A stretch of 64,000 bases of DNA from Pseudoxanthomonas sp. GM95 (lineage in GTDB: Bacteria; Pseudomonadota; Gammaproteobacteria; Xanthomonadales; Xanthomonadaceae): assembly GCF_900109775.1 (NCBI RefSeq), contig NZ_FOAX01000001.1, positions 1,364,001-1,428,000 of the forward strand, written 5' to 3'. Positions 26,015-41,330 of the stretch are shown piece after piece. The notes below the pieces were generated by a model. The model saw nothing but the letters and a program-made list of their open reading frames with translations. It ran no database searches and was not told where the DNA came from. Made by a program: the position numbers and the translations under genes. Each line of letters starts with the position of its first letter. Positions within the stretch are counted from its first letter, which is position 1.

Positions 26015-26077
26015 ATCGCGCCGCTGACACGATTCACGTAACTGAAAAAACGGCTGGCGCCGACCCGGCCCGGTCCG

Positions 26078-26083
26078 TACAAT
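26078..26083 (+). promoter_or_regulatory. Possible -10 box of the carA promoter
   Basis: TACAAT stands out in the AT-poor region between dapB and carA, about 118 bases before the carA start. No good -35 was found at the usual distance, so this is tentative. Confidence 0.3.
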
Positions 26084-26200
26084 TCGCACTCGCCTGTTAA
26101 CCACATCGCCTCGGACCGGAGAAACACCGTGTTCGCGGTTTCTTGCAGCCGCAAGTTGACGTGGACGCAGGGTTTCCTTCATTCCCCAAGGCGAGCTGCA

Positions 26201-27328
26201 GTGACTCAACCCGCAATCCTGGTTCTCGAAGACGGCACGGTATTCGAGGGCGAATCGGTCGGCGCAAACGGACTGTCCGTCGGCGAAGTGGTGTTCAACA
26301 CCGCCATGACCGGCTATCAGGAGATCGTCACCGACCCGTCCTACGCACGGCAGCTGGTGACGCTGACCTATCCCCATATCGGCAACACCGGTTTCACCGA
26401 CCAGGACGACGAGGCCGCCAAGGTCTGGTCGGCCGGCCTGATCGTGCGCGATGTCCCGCGCCGCCCCAGCAACTGGCGCAGCCAGGTCTCGCTGCAGGAA
26501 TGGTTGGGCGCGCGCGGCGTGGTGGCCATCTCCGGCATCGACACCCGCAAGCTCACGCGCATCCTGCGCGAGAAGGGCGCGCAGAACGGCGCGGTGATGG
26601 CCGGCGACATCAACGTCGAGCAGGCGCTGGAAGCCGCGCGCAAGTTCCCCGGCCTCAAGGGCATGGACCTGGCCAAGGTCGTCTCCACCGAGAAGACCTA
26701 CGGCTGGACCGACGGCCAGCTGGACCTGGACACCGGTAAGCCGGTGCAGACGGCGCCCAAGTTCAAGGTCGTGGCCTACGACTTCGGCGTGAAGCTCAAC
26801 ATCCTGCGCATGCTGGCCGAGCGCGGTTGCGAAGTGACCGTGGTCCCGGCGCAGACCTCCGCCGCCGACGTGCTGGCGCTCAAGCCCGATGGCGTGTTCC
26901 TGTCCAACGGCCCCGGTGACCCGGAACCGTGCGATTACGCGATCGCCGCGATCAAGACCTTCGTCGAGCAGAAGATTCCGACCTTCGGCATTTGCCTGGG
27001 CCACCAGCTGCTGGCGCTGGCTGCCGGCGCCAAGACCCTGAAGATGGGTCACGGCCACCACGGCGCCAACCATCCGGTCATCGACCTGGATTCGGGCCGG
27101 GTGATGATTACCTCGCAGAACCACGGCTTCGCAGTCGATGAGGCCAGCGTGCCGGCCAACGTGCGCGTGACCCATCGCTCGCTGTTCGACGGCACCAACC
27201 AGGGTATCGAACTGACCGACGCCCCGGCGTTCTCCTTCCAGGGCCACCCGGAAGCGTCGCCGGGCCCGAAGGATGTCTCGCCGCTGTTCGACCGCTTCGT
27301 TTCGATGCTGGCGCAGCGCGCAAGCTGA
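26201..27328 (+). CDS. carA: Carbamoyl-phosphate synthase small subunit CarA
   Basis: A 375-residue glutaminase subunit that feeds ammonia to CarB for arginine and pyrimidine synthesis. The GTG start follows AAGGCGAG; the frame is open further upstream but the family begins at about [15 protein letters not shown]. The N-terminal CPSase domain has [21 protein letters not shown] and [15 protein letters not shown]. The C-terminal class I amidotransferase has the nucleophile Cys in [13 protein letters not shown] and the His/Glu pair in [11 protein letters not shown]. It is followed by 124 bases and then carB. Confidence 0.97.
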   Translation: MTQPAILVLEDGTVFEGESVGANGLSVGEVVFNTAMTGYQEIVTDPSYARQLVTLTYPHIGNTGFTDQDDEAAKVWSAGLIVRDVPRRPSNWRSQVSLQEWLGARGVVAISGIDTRKLTRILREKGAQNGAVMAGDINVEQALEAARKFPGLKGMDLAKVVSTEKTYGWTDGQLDLDTGKPVQTAPKFKVVAYDFGVKLNILRMLAERGCEVTVVPAQTSAADVLALKPDGVFLSNGPGDPEPCDYAIAAIKTFVEQKIPTFGICLGHQLLALAAGAKTLKMGHGHHGANHPVIDLDSGRVMITSQNHGFAVDEASVPANVRVTHRSLFDGTNQGIELTDAPAFSFQGHPEASPGPKDVSPLFDRFVSMLAQRAS

Positions 27329-27452
27329 GCGCGACTGCGCGCCGCTGACGCGGTGCGCCCTGCGGTGAAGTCCGCGCCTTGCGGGCTTTACCGACCAGAT
27401 CCACGGGCGCGCGCCCTTGCGCGCGACCAGACCGACTTGACTGAGAGAAGAC

Positions 27453-30691
<3,239 letters not shown>

Positions 30692-30695
<4 letters not shown>

Positions 30696-31168
30696 GAGCC
30701 CCCATCACCAAGCAAGGCGCCGCGCGCCTGCGCGATGAGCTGGATCACCTCAAGTCGGTCAAGCGTCCGCAGGTGATCGCCGACATCGCCGAAGCGCGTG
30801 CGCACGGTGACCTGAAGGAAAACGCCGAGTACCACGCCGCCCGCGAGCAGCAGGGGTTCATCGAAGGTCGCATCAACCAGCTGGAGGCCGAGCTGTCCAC
30901 GGCCGAGGTGATCGACGTGGCCGCGCTCAACGCCGGCTCGCGCGTGGTGTTCGGTGCGACCGTGGTGCTGGCCGACGTGGATACCGACGAAGAGAAGAAG
31001 TACCAGATCGTCGGTGACCTGGAAGCGGACATCAAGCAGTCGCTGATCGCCATTTCCTCGCCGATCGCCCGTGCCCTGATCGGCAAGAACGAGGGCGACA
31101 GCGTCGTCATCCAGGCGCCCGCCGGCGAGCACGAGTACGAGATCGTCAGCGTTTCGTACAGCGCCTGA
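30692..31168 (+). CDS. greA: Transcription elongation factor GreA
   Basis: A 158-residue factor that rescues backtracked RNA polymerase. The N-terminal coiled-coil contains [18 protein letters not shown] and the acidic tip region [23 protein letters not shown] (given in part), with the conserved DLKENAEY. The C-terminal FKBP-like domain has [20 protein letters not shown] and ends SYSA. A four-base overlap with carB gives translational coupling. RpfE follows after 12 bases, as in the Xanthomonas rpf cluster. Confidence 0.96.
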
Positions 31169-31180
31169 GTCCGCGCCGCG

Positions 31181-32098
31181 ATGGCTTCCGCCACGCTGCT
31201 GCTGCCGGCACGCGTCCAGCTTGCCGGCCCCTTGAAGGCCGAGGCCGGCCGTGCGCTGGCCCGTGCCGATCTTGCTAAGGGCGAGGCCGGCGAACGTGCC
31301 CAGCTACGCCGCCATTTCCAGTTGATTCCCGACCACTGGCCGGTGGCCGCATTGACCCGTCAGCTCGATGCCGGTGATGCGGGCGACGGTCGTTGGCTGC
31401 GTGCCGATCCGGCGTTTCTCGCGCCCGACATGACCGGCGCGCGCCTGCTGGCGCACGGCCCGGCACTGGGCCTGACCCAGGTCGATGTCGAGGCGTTGCT
31501 GCCGGCGCTGAAGCCACTGTTCGGCGATGCCGGTTTTCTGCTGGATGCGCCCGAGCCGTCGCGCTGGTATCTGCGCCTGGCCGGCGATGCGCCGCTGCCG
31601 GAGTTCGCGGCGCCCGAAGATGTCGTGGGCGATGACCTGTTCGGCCACCTGCCGCAAGGCGATGCCGGGCGTCGCTGGCGCGCCTTATTCAACGAGGTGC
31701 AGGTGACCCTGCACCAGCATCCGTGGAATGCCAAGCGTGCGTCCGAGGGCAAGCCCGTGGTCAATGCGCTGTGGTTCTGGGGCGCAGGTCGCCTGCCGAC
31801 GTCGGTGAACACCGCTTATCGCCAGGTGCGCAGCCGCGACGAGATCGTGCGGGCGCTCTCCAGCCTGGCCGGCGTACCGGAACAGGCGTCCGGTGAAGTC
31901 GACGCGCTGGTCGATCTGCGCCACCTGCGCTCGCTGGCGATGTTCTGCGACGACGCACTGGTGCCGCTGCTGGCCGAACTGCGCCGCGGCGAGCTGGCGC
32001 GCGTGGTGCTGGATTTCCAGGATGGCGCGTCCTTCACCCTGGAAGCGAAGCAGCGCTGGCGGTTCTGGCGCCGCGCCCTGGCCACGCTGGACGCATGA
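31181..32098 (+). CDS. rpfE: RpfE-type protein, phosphoglycerate-mutase-like, at the edge of the rpf cluster
   Basis: A 305-residue soluble protein matching RpfE by position (greA-rpfE-recJ, as in Xanthomonas campestris) and by general features. It has a conserved-looking central motif WNAKRASEGKPVVNALWFWG, reminiscent of proteins annotated as cofactor-independent phosphoglycerate mutase-like, but the metal-binding residues of that enzyme were not verified. The N-terminal half is Ala/Leu-rich with no membrane segment. In Xanthomonas, rpfE mutants show modest changes in extracellular enzymes and polysaccharide; the biochemical role is unknown. Its stop overlaps the recJ start (ATGA), so the pair is co-translated. 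Confidence 0.75.
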   Translation: MASATLLLPARVQLAGPLKAEAGRALARADLAKGEAGERAQLRRHFQLIPDHWPVAALTRQLDAGDAGDGRWLRADPAFLAPDMTGARLLAHGPALGLTQVDVEALLPALKPLFGDAGFLLDAPEPSRWYLRLAGDAPLPEFAAPEDVVGDDLFGHLPQGDAGRRWRALFNEVQVTLHQHPWNAKRASEGKPVVNALWFWGAGRLPTSVNTAYRQVRSRDEIVRALSSLAGVPEQASGEVDALVDLRHLRSLAMFCDDALVPLLAELRRGELARVVLDFQDGASFTLEAKQRWRFWRRALATLDA

Positions 32099-33819
32099 GC
32101 ACGTCGCCACGGATCACCCGGCGCGCGGTGCCTGAAGGCGGCGCATGGCCGGCGGCGATGCCGGCGCTGTTGCGGCGGATCTATGCCGCGCGCGGCGCAC
32201 TGGACGACACCCAGGCCCGGCCGCGCCTGGCCCAGCTGCACGCGCCCGAACTGCTGTCCGGCATGGACGCGGCGGTGGCGATGCTGGCCGAGGCCATCGC
32301 CCAGGATCGCCACATCGTGGTGGTTGGCGACTTCGACTGCGATGGCGCCACCGCGTGCGCGGTCGCCGTGCGCGGACTGGTGATGCTGGGCGCGCGCCAC
32401 GTCAGTCCGGCCGTGCCTAACCGCGTGACCCACGGCTACGGCCTGTCGCCGTCGCTGGTCACCGAGCTGGCCGAACTCAAGCCCGAGCTGCTGGTCACGG
32501 TTGACCACGGCATCGCCTGCCACGCCGGCATCGCCCAGGCGCGGGCGCTGGGCTGGCAGGTGCTGGTCACCGATCACCATTTGCCGGGGCCGGCGCTGCC
32601 GCAGGCCCACGCCATCGTCAATCCGAACTTGGCTGGCGACGGCTTCCCCAGCAAGTCGCTGGCTGGCGTGGGCGTGATGTTCTACGTGCTGCTCGCCTTG
32701 CGCCGGACGCTGCGCGAGCGCGGTCAACTGCCTTCGCCGGAACCGGATCTATCCACGCTGCTGGACCTGGTCGCGGTCGGCACGGTGGCTGATCTGGTGC
32801 CGCTGGATGCGAACAATCGGGCGCTGGTGTCTGCGGGCTTGCGCCGGCTGCGCGCGGGGCAGGGCTGTGCCGGTCTGCGCGCCTTGATCGAGGTGTGCGG
32901 CCGTAAAGCCGAAACGCTCAGCGCCGCCGACATCGGGTTCGCCATCGGCCCGCGCCTCAACGCGGCCGGCCGCCTGGAAGACATGGCGCTGGGCATCGCC
33001 TGCCTGCTCTGCGACGAGGACACGCCGGCGCGTGAGATGGCCGGCGTCCTGCACGGCATCAATGCCGAACGCCGCGGCGTGCAGCAGCAGATGACCGACG
33101 AGGCCGAACTGGCGTTGTCCAAGGTTGCACTCGATGGCGATGGCGACGTGCCGCTGGCGGTGTGCCTGTTCGATGGCGACTGGCATCCGGGCGTGGTCGG
33201 CCTGGTCGCGTCGAAGATGAAGGACCGCGTGCATCGCCCGGTGATCGCCTTCGCCCCGGCAGAGCCGGGCAGCACCGCGCTGCGCGGCTCGGCGCGTTCG
33301 ATCCCTGGTTTTCATATTCGCGATGCGCTGGCGGCGGTCGATGCCCAGCATCCGGGCCTGATGCAGAAGTTCGGCGGCCACGCGATGGCCGCGGGGTTGA
33401 GCATGGACCTGGCCCAGCTACCGGCGTTCGAGGCCGCGTTCCGCAGCCATGTCGCCAGCGTGATGGACGCGGCGCTGCTGCAAGCCGAACTGCTCAGCGA
33501 TGGCGAACTGCTACCGCACGAATTCGATCGCGCCCACGCCGAGGCGTTGCGCGATGGCGGGCCGTGGGGGCAGGGCTTTGCCGAGCCGCTGTTCGACGGC
33601 ACCTTCGAGGTGGTCGACTGGCGCGCGGTGGGCGAACGCCACCTCAAGCTGGTGCTGCGCGTGCCCGGCCGCAGCGAACATATCAACGCGATCCACTTCA
33701 ACGGCCTCAAGGCCGAGGCGCCGCCGCCCCACGTCCACTTGGCCTACCGGCTGGCACCGGACGACTACCGCGGCGGCGATGCGATCCAGCTGATCGTCGA
33801 GCATTGCGTGGCGGCCTGA
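32095..33819 (+). CDS. recJ: Single-stranded-DNA-specific exonuclease RecJ
   Basis: A 574-residue 5'-3' exonuclease used in recombination and mismatch repair. The DHH-family metal motifs are in order: VVVGDFDCDGATA (residues 75-87), VTVDHGIACH, and VTDHHLPG. The DHHA1 part has GPRLNAAGRLEDM and, further on, QKFGGHAMAAGLSM. The C-terminal OB-like domain is present, ending with residues near HLAYRLAPDDYRGGDAIQLI. Length is normal. It is the last gene of the carA-carB-greA-rpfE-recJ run and is convergent with an acyltransferase gene. Confidence 0.96.
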   Translation: MSTSPRITRRAVPEGGAWPAAMPALLRRIYAARGALDDTQARPRLAQLHAPELLSGMDAAVAMLAEAIAQDRHIVVVGDFDCDGATACAVAVRGLVMLGARHVSPAVPNRVTHGYGLSPSLVTELAELKPELLVTVDHGIACHAGIAQARALGWQVLVTDHHLPGPALPQAHAIVNPNLAGDGFPSKSLAGVGVMFYVLLALRRTLRERGQLPSPEPDLSTLLDLVAVGTVADLVPLDANNRALVSAGLRRLRAGQGCAGLRALIEVCGRKAETLSAADIGFAIGPRLNAAGRLEDMALGIACLLCDEDTPAREMAGVLHGINAERRGVQQQMTDEAELALSKVALDGDGDVPLAVCLFDGDWHPGVVGLVASKMKDRVHRPVIAFAPAEPGSTALRGSARSIPGFHIRDALAAVDAQHPGLMQKFGGHAMAAGLSMDLAQLPAFEAAFRSHVASVMDAALLQAELLSDGELLPHEFDRAHAEALRDGGPWGQGFAEPLFDGTFEVVDWRAVGERHLKLVLRVPGRSEHINAIHFNGLKAEAPPPHVHLAYRLAPDDYRGGDAIQLIVEHCVAA

Positions 33820-33872
33820 GTCATTCGGCAGGCGCGTCGCCGCGACACGCCTACGCAAATCAAAGCCGTGGA

Positions 33873-35087
33873 TTAGCTGCCTTGTTCGCCAATGGCGTGC
33901 TCAATGGGGCGTGCGGCCCGCTTGATCCGTGTGGCGACGGCGCGGCGCTTCAGCCCGAACAGCGGCCGCAGCCAGCCGATGCGGCGGATCAACAGCTCGT
34001 GCAACAGCAGGCAGCCTGCGACGGTGCCGGCGATCAGCAGGAGCGGTTCGATCACCGGGCCAAAGCGCATCGGAGTCAACCAGTACGCCAAGGCGATGAT
34101 CAGGCTCTGGTGCAGGATGTACCAGGGGAACACGGCCTCGCTGCAATACGGCAACCAGCGGAACGGGCGGTCCAGCTGCACCCGGGCCCACCCGAAGATC
34201 GCCAGCAAGGCTGTCCACGTATAGGTGACGCGGCCGATGCGCTCGACCGCGTACCACGGCACGTGCAGCACCCAGTCCGGCATCGGACCGTGTGGTGGAT
34301 GGCGGCCCAGCCAGCGCAGCGACAATTCGGTGGCAATCGCCAGGCAGGCGACCAGCAGCGTCGGCCAGCGCAGTTGGACGACCCAGGCCCAGAACCACGG
34401 GCTGGTCGACAGCAGATATCCCAGCAGGAACAGCGGCAACGATTCGGCATGCACCGTCCAGTCGCCGAACAGGGCGTGGGTTTCCGGATAGCGTGGCGCC
34501 AGCGCGAACTGGACGACCGCCAGCCAGGCGATGGGCACCACGGCGAGCAGCCACGCCGCCAGACGCGGGGTGCTGGGCTGGACCAGCCACGCACGCAGCG
34601 GGCGCAGCACCGGCATCACCACGACCAGCAGCAGCGTGTACGGCCACAAATAGGCCAGGTACCAGAGGTGGTTCCAGGTCAGACCGCCGGCGCCGGGCGG
34701 CAGATCGAGCCGCCAGTAACGGATGAAAAACGGCCACAGGCCGGGTGCCAGGCGGCCTTCAGCGCGGCCCTGGCAATAGGCCTGGAACGCCACGACGACA
34801 AACATGCCGAACAGCAACGGCAGCTGCAGTCGCCAGGTCCGCAGCGCGGCGAAGCGCCAACGCCGCGTTTCCACACCTGCAAGCCCGATGGCGATGCCGG
34901 AGATCACGAACAGCAGCGGCATCCGCCAGCGGTTCATCGCGATCATGGGCGATTGCAGCCATTCGGCCGTATGGCTGCTCTTGAGGTGGAAGTCCCACTC
35001 CGCCACGTAGACCATGGCGCAGTGATAGAGGATCAGCAGGGCGAAGGCGATGACCCGCAGGGCATCGATATCGTGGCGACGTGGCAT
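33873..35087 (-). CDS. Membrane acyltransferase (acyltransferase-3 / OpgC-like)
   Basis: A 404-residue inner-membrane protein with about ten helices. It begins with RHDIDALRVIAFALLILYHC, the family's typical first helix with the catalytic-type His in LYH, then RWRMPLLFVISGIAIG with the Arg of the second motif. WNHLWYLAYLWPYTLLLV is another landmark. Such proteins transfer acyl (acetyl, succinyl) groups to sugars or lipids at the cell surface; the substrate is not predictable. The cytoplasmic C-terminus is basic. It lies in the rpf cluster between recJ and rpfD, on the opposite strand, and is not part of the classical cluster, so it may be an insertion. Confidence 0.85.
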   Translation of the reverse strand: MPRRHDIDALRVIAFALLILYHCAMVYVAEWDFHLKSSHTAEWLQSPMIAMNRWRMPLLFVISGIAIGLAGVETRRWRFAALRTWRLQLPLLFGMFVVVAFQAYCQGRAEGRLAPGLWPFFIRYWRLDLPPGAGGLTWNHLWYLAYLWPYTLLLVVVMPVLRPLRAWLVQPSTPRLAAWLLAVVPIAWLAVVQFALAPRYPETHALFGDWTVHAESLPLFLLGYLLSTSPWFWAWVVQLRWPTLLVACLAIATELSLRWLGRHPPHGPMPDWVLHVPWYAVERIGRVTYTWTALLAIFGWARVQLDRPFRWLPYCSEAVFPWYILHQSLIIALAYWLTPMRFGPVIEPLLLIAGTVAGCLLLHELLIRRIGWLRPLFGLKRRAVATRIKRAARPIEHAIGEQGS

Positions 35088-35346
35088 GGCCGGGACCGGG
35101 GAAGGAGTGATGGCCAGCGTGCGTCTGGCGTCCTGGTCGGGGCGAGGCCCAAGTGACTGATCGGGCTTGGGTTGTGACCAGCCGCGGCCGGGCAGGGACG
35201 AACGGGATTGGCCAATGTCGACGCCGCGGTGTTGGTGCGCGATCGCGCCGTTGATGCTGCGTCGAAAGGCTGAATGCCGTGGCTGGGGTGTGCGGCATGA
35301 CCGTGGGCACGTGCCGCGCCGTCGCAGCGCTGGCTACCATGTCGCG

Positions 35347-36225
35347 ATGTCAGAGCTGCCGATAGAAGCCACCGAAGCCACGCCCACGTCACGCCGTCGC
35401 CGGCGTTGGAGCGAATGGGGCTTTTGGTTGCTCGTGTTCATGGTGTCGGCCGTCGGCAACGCGCTGACCGGGGTGATGGATGCCGGTCGCCAGGGCGCGC
35501 ACCTGCCGCTGTGGCAGCCGATGACCTGGGAGCTGACCAGCAATGGCGTGATCCTGGCCATGCTGCCGCTGGTGCTGTGGGCGTGTGAGCGCTGGCCGCT
35601 GCATGCCGATACTTGGCGTCGGCGGCTGCCGGTGTACCTGCTGGCCAGCGTGGTCTGGTCGTTGGTGCATGTCAGTGCGATGGTCTGGCTGCGCGAGTGG
35701 GTGTACTGGCTGCGCGGCCTGCAGTATCACGATGACCAGAGCTGGCTGGCGCGCAGCGTCTACGAGTACCTCAAGGACGTGCGGACCTTCTTCACCATCG
35801 TCACGGTGAGCCATTTCGTCGACTGGTTCGGCCGGCGCCGGGTCGGCGAAGCGCATCTGCTGGATGCGCCCGACGATGGTCCGGCGGTGGACCCGGTCGA
35901 GCGCCCGGAGCGCTTTCTGATCCGCAAGCTGGGGCGCGAATTCCTGATCGCCACCGCCGATGTGGAGTGGGCGCAGGCCCAGGGCAACTACGTCAACCTG
36001 CGCGTGCGCGGCCATGACTATCCGCTGCGCAGCACGCTGGCCGGGCTGGAGGCGCGGCTGGATCCGCAGCGCTTCGTGCGTGTGCATCGCAGCTACCTGG
36101 TGAACCTGTCGCAGGTGGCCTCGATCGAACCGCTGGACAGCGGCGATGCACGCGTCCACCTGCGCGATGGCACCGCAGTGCCCTGCAGCCGCAGCTATCG
36201 GGCCGCGCTGCGCGAAGCGGCCTGA
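35347..36225 (+). CDS. rpfD: RpfD-like LytTR regulator with N-terminal membrane domain
   Basis: A 292-residue protein with about four membrane helices (WGFWLLVFMVSAVGNAL; GVILAMLPLVLWA; VYLLASVVWSLVHVSAMVWL; and one around residues 145-160) and a C-terminal LytTR DNA-binding domain (about 190-290). That domain carries EFLIATADVEWAQAQGNYVN, RSTLAGLEARLDPQRFVRVH and HRSYLVNLSQVASIEPL. It would bind DNA while anchored to the membrane. Its place between recJ and prfB/lysS in the rpf cluster matches rpfD of Xanthomonas. The ATG chosen fits a normal start before the first helix; the 60 upstream in-frame residues are Arg/Cys-rich and not credible. Confidence 0.82.
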   Translation: MSELPIEATEATPTSRRRRRWSEWGFWLLVFMVSAVGNALTGVMDAGRQGAHLPLWQPMTWELTSNGVILAMLPLVLWACERWPLHADTWRRRLPVYLLASVVWSLVHVSAMVWLREWVYWLRGLQYHDDQSWLARSVYEYLKDVRTFFTIVTVSHFVDWFGRRRVGEAHLLDAPDDGPAVDPVERPERFLIRKLGREFLIATADVEWAQAQGNYVNLRVRGHDYPLRSTLAGLEARLDPQRFVRVHRSYLVNLSQVASIEPLDSGDARVHLRDGTAVPCSRSYRAALREAA

Positions 36226-36226
36226 G

Positions 36227-38134
36227 TCAGTCCTGCGCCATCGCGCGGGCGTGCCACTGCGCGGGGGCGCGGTTGGTGAGGATGCGGAGTTGGCCCACGG
36301 CTTCGGCCGCATCGGGCTGGTCCAGCGCACGCACCGGGCGGCCGTCCTGCCCGGCCTGGCCCCAGAGTCCGGTCCAGGCATCGCGCCCGCCATGCTTGGA
36401 CGCGTAGAGCGCGCGGTCGGCCAGGCTCAGCGCGCAGTGGAAATCACCGCGTAGTTCGGCCGGCGCATCGGGATAGAACGGCCAGCACGCGAACCCGATC
36501 GAGGCGGTCAGCCGGTGGGCGCCGCCGGTCGGCAGCGACACGGCACGGTCAGCGATGCAGGCGCGCATGTCTTCGGCGATCTGCGCAACGCGGTCGGGAT
36601 CGACATTGGCCCGCGCCACCAGGAATTCCTCGCCACCCCAGCGCGCGACGATGTCGCCGGGCTCGCCCTCGGTGCGCAGGCGCCGTCCGATTTCCACCAG
36701 CAGTGCATCGCCGGCTTCGTGGCCGTGCAGGTCGTTGACGTCCTTGAAGTGGTCGATGTCCACCAGGAAGGCGACGTGCCGGCGCCCATCGCCCGGCGCC
36801 GGCAGCGCGGCCATGCGCTGGTTGGCCGCGCGCCGGTTGAGCATGCCGGTCATCGCATCGGTGCTGCTGAGCCGCTCCAGCTCGGCGTGGACGCGGCGCT
36901 GGTAGACGTAGAAGCCGGCACTGAGCAGCGCCAGTACGCAAAAGCCCGCGATGGCCAGGTTGCGCAGGGTGCGTGCGCTCTCCAGCTGCAGCGCCTGCAC
37001 GCGCTGGTCGGCGCGCATCGCGGCCAGCTCGCGTGCGCGGTCGGTGTCGTCCAGCCGGTCCTGCAAGGCGGCCAGGCCGGCCAGGTTCTGCGAACGCAGC
37101 GCCTGCAGCTGGCGGTCGCTGAGCTGGGCGCTGGTGGCCAGCGCTTGCTTGTACTGGCCCAGCGCCTGCTGCGCGGCGAGCAGGACCCGCATCGCATCGC
37201 GCTGCTCGGTACGGAAGCCGCCGCTGCGGGCGAGCTGCAGGGCAGTGGTGGCCTGATGCAGGGCTGCGGCGGGATCTTTATCGGCCAGGGCCAGCGTGGC
37301 CACGCGCACCAACGTGGTCGAAGCGCCGGAGGGATCCTGTGCCTCGCGCTGCTGGCGGGCGATGTCCAGCAGGCGCGGGCGCGCCTGTTCGCCCGTGCCG
37401 TTGCGGGCTTGCAGCGCAATACGTTCGGCCTGGGCGCGGGCGACCACGAGTTGGGTATCGGTATCGCGGGCGAGGCGCTCGGCCTGGTCCAGCAGCGCGG
37501 GCACCGTGCCATCGCGGCCAGCCCGGATCGCATTGAGCGCGCGGTTGTAAGCCAACAGCGGATTGGAGAGCGCCGCGCGGTCGGCGATGACCTGGGCACG
37601 GGCGAAGTAATCCTCGGCCCGGTCGAAGGCGTCCAGCTCTTCGCTGTAGATGATCGCCACGTTGATCAGCGTACTGACCTGGGCCACCGCCGAATCGCCG
37701 GCCAGCGCTGCGTCGTAGGCCAGGTTGTAGTAGTCCAGCGCGCGGTGGAGCTGGCCGGCCACATGCAGGGCCACGGCCACATTGGAATACACGCGCAGGT
37801 TGAACGCCGGCGGCTGCGGATGGGATTTCAGTTCGGCCAGGGTGCGGTCGACCGTGGCCAGCGCCTCGGCGGCATGGCCGGCCAGCGCCTGGCTCTGGCC
37901 CAGGCAGCTGAGCAGCTTGATGTGCCGGGCCGGGTCACGCTCGGCCTGGGGCAGGGCTTTGCGGGCGATGCGCGCGGCCTCGCTGGGCTGGTTGCGGCGC
38001 AGTTCGAAGCAGCGGTTGACCTGCTGGTCCAGCCCCGGATCGGCCGGCATCGCCGCCCACGCGGGCACAGGCGCGCCCACCAGCAGCCAAAGCAGCGCGA
38101 TGACGGAAAGGATATTGCGGACGATCAGCAGCAC
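36227..38134 (-). CDS. TPR-containing membrane diguanylate cyclase (GGDEF)
   Basis: A 635-residue protein. Residues 1-28 are a signal peptide (ending in PAWAA). Residues of about 30-390 are helical repeats of TPR type and should be periplasmic. One membrane helix follows (about 402-424). The cytoplasmic C-terminal GGDEF domain includes STDAMTGMLNRRAANQRMA, VDIDHFKDVNDLHGHEAGDALL and ARWGGEEFLVARA (residues 500-504 = GGEEF), so c-di-GMP synthesis is likely. The RxxD inhibitory site expected five residues upstream of GGEEF is absent (EPGD), so product inhibition may be weak. It lies tail-to-tail with rpfD, in the midst of the rpf cluster, opposite in function to RpfG. Confidence 0.9.
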   Translation of the reverse strand: MLLIVRNILSVIALLWLLVGAPVPAWAAMPADPGLDQQVNRCFELRRNQPSEAARIARKALPQAERDPARHIKLLSCLGQSQALAGHAAEALATVDRTLAELKSHPQPPAFNLRVYSNVAVALHVAGQLHRALDYYNLAYDAALAGDSAVAQVSTLINVAIIYSEELDAFDRAEDYFARAQVIADRAALSNPLLAYNRALNAIRAGRDGTVPALLDQAERLARDTDTQLVVARAQAERIALQARNGTGEQARPRLLDIARQQREAQDPSGASTTLVRVATLALADKDPAAALHQATTALQLARSGGFRTEQRDAMRVLLAAQQALGQYKQALATSAQLSDRQLQALRSQNLAGLAALQDRLDDTDRARELAAMRADQRVQALQLESARTLRNLAIAGFCVLALLSAGFYVYQRRVHAELERLSSTDAMTGMLNRRAANQRMAALPAPGDGRRHVAFLVDIDHFKDVNDLHGHEAGDALLVEIGRRLRTEGEPGDIVARWGGEEFLVARANVDPDRVAQIAEDMRACIADRAVSLPTGGAHRLTASIGFACWPFYPDAPAELRGDFHCALSLADRALYASKHGGRDAWTGLWGQAGQDGRPVRALDQPDAAEAVGQLRILTNRAPAQWHARAMAQD

Positions 38135-38250
38135 GGCACCGGTCCCCTGTTACCGGAACCGCCCATTGTACCGGCGACGCGGCGCGAGACGGCAGCCGGG
38201 CAGGGCAGACTTGCTAGAATTGCGGTCTTGCCTCAAGACCACCGCAACCC

Positions 38251-39376
<1,126 letters not shown>

Positions 39377-39388
39377 TCCGCGCCACCT

Positions 39389-39456
39389 GTGGGAGCCGCT
39401 GCAGCGGCGATGGCGCTTGCCACGCAACGCCGCATCGCCGCTGAAGCGGCTCCCAC
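39389..39456. repeat. Paired REP-like inverted repeat (BIME-like) between prfB and lysS
   Basis: Two facing copies of GTGGGAGCCGCTGCAGCGGC (left copy; the right copy differs by one base in its inner part) and an adjacent GCGATGGCG/CGCATCGC extension are separated by about 15 bases. The GTGGGAGC core is that of REP elements of pseudomonads and xanthomonads. It could form a long hairpin in the mRNA between prfB and lysS, but it has no T-run. Confidence 0.7.
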
Positions 39457-39494
39457 GTCAAAACCCCACATTTCAAATTAGTCCCGATACCGCC

Positions 39495-41018
<1,524 letters not shown>

Positions 41019-41330
41019 AAAGTGACGCGTGAGGGCAGCAGGCGCCGCCTCCACGCGGCGAGCCAGCGGAACGGCGCTGCCGGGACTGTGCTGCGGGGAT
41101 GGCCTTGCAGCGCCCATGAGGCAGGGCTTTTGACGCGTCAAGCGCGTGAATGACGGGACTGTCAGCTTGATGGCCCGCGTTGCGTGCCGTGGTGAGCATC
41201 GGTGGCACGCTTCGTGCTTGATGTCCTCCCATTCCGAGGTGGTGGTCGCGTTTCAGGCCGCCAGCCCGGATCTCCGACGTTTCCCCTATAGTCCCTTGCA
41301 GCCTCGCATTCCCCCGAGAGGTGGCGTTAC
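41019..41330. other. Intergenic region upstream of rpfG with a 12-bp palindrome
   Basis: No gene is supported in these 312 bases. At 41130-41141 lies TTGACGCGTCAA, a perfect palindrome that shares the GACGC/GCGTC arms of the operator-like site between rpfB and rpfF. The start region of rpfG has GAGAGGTGG before the ATG. The promoter was not located with confidence. Confidence 0.4.
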
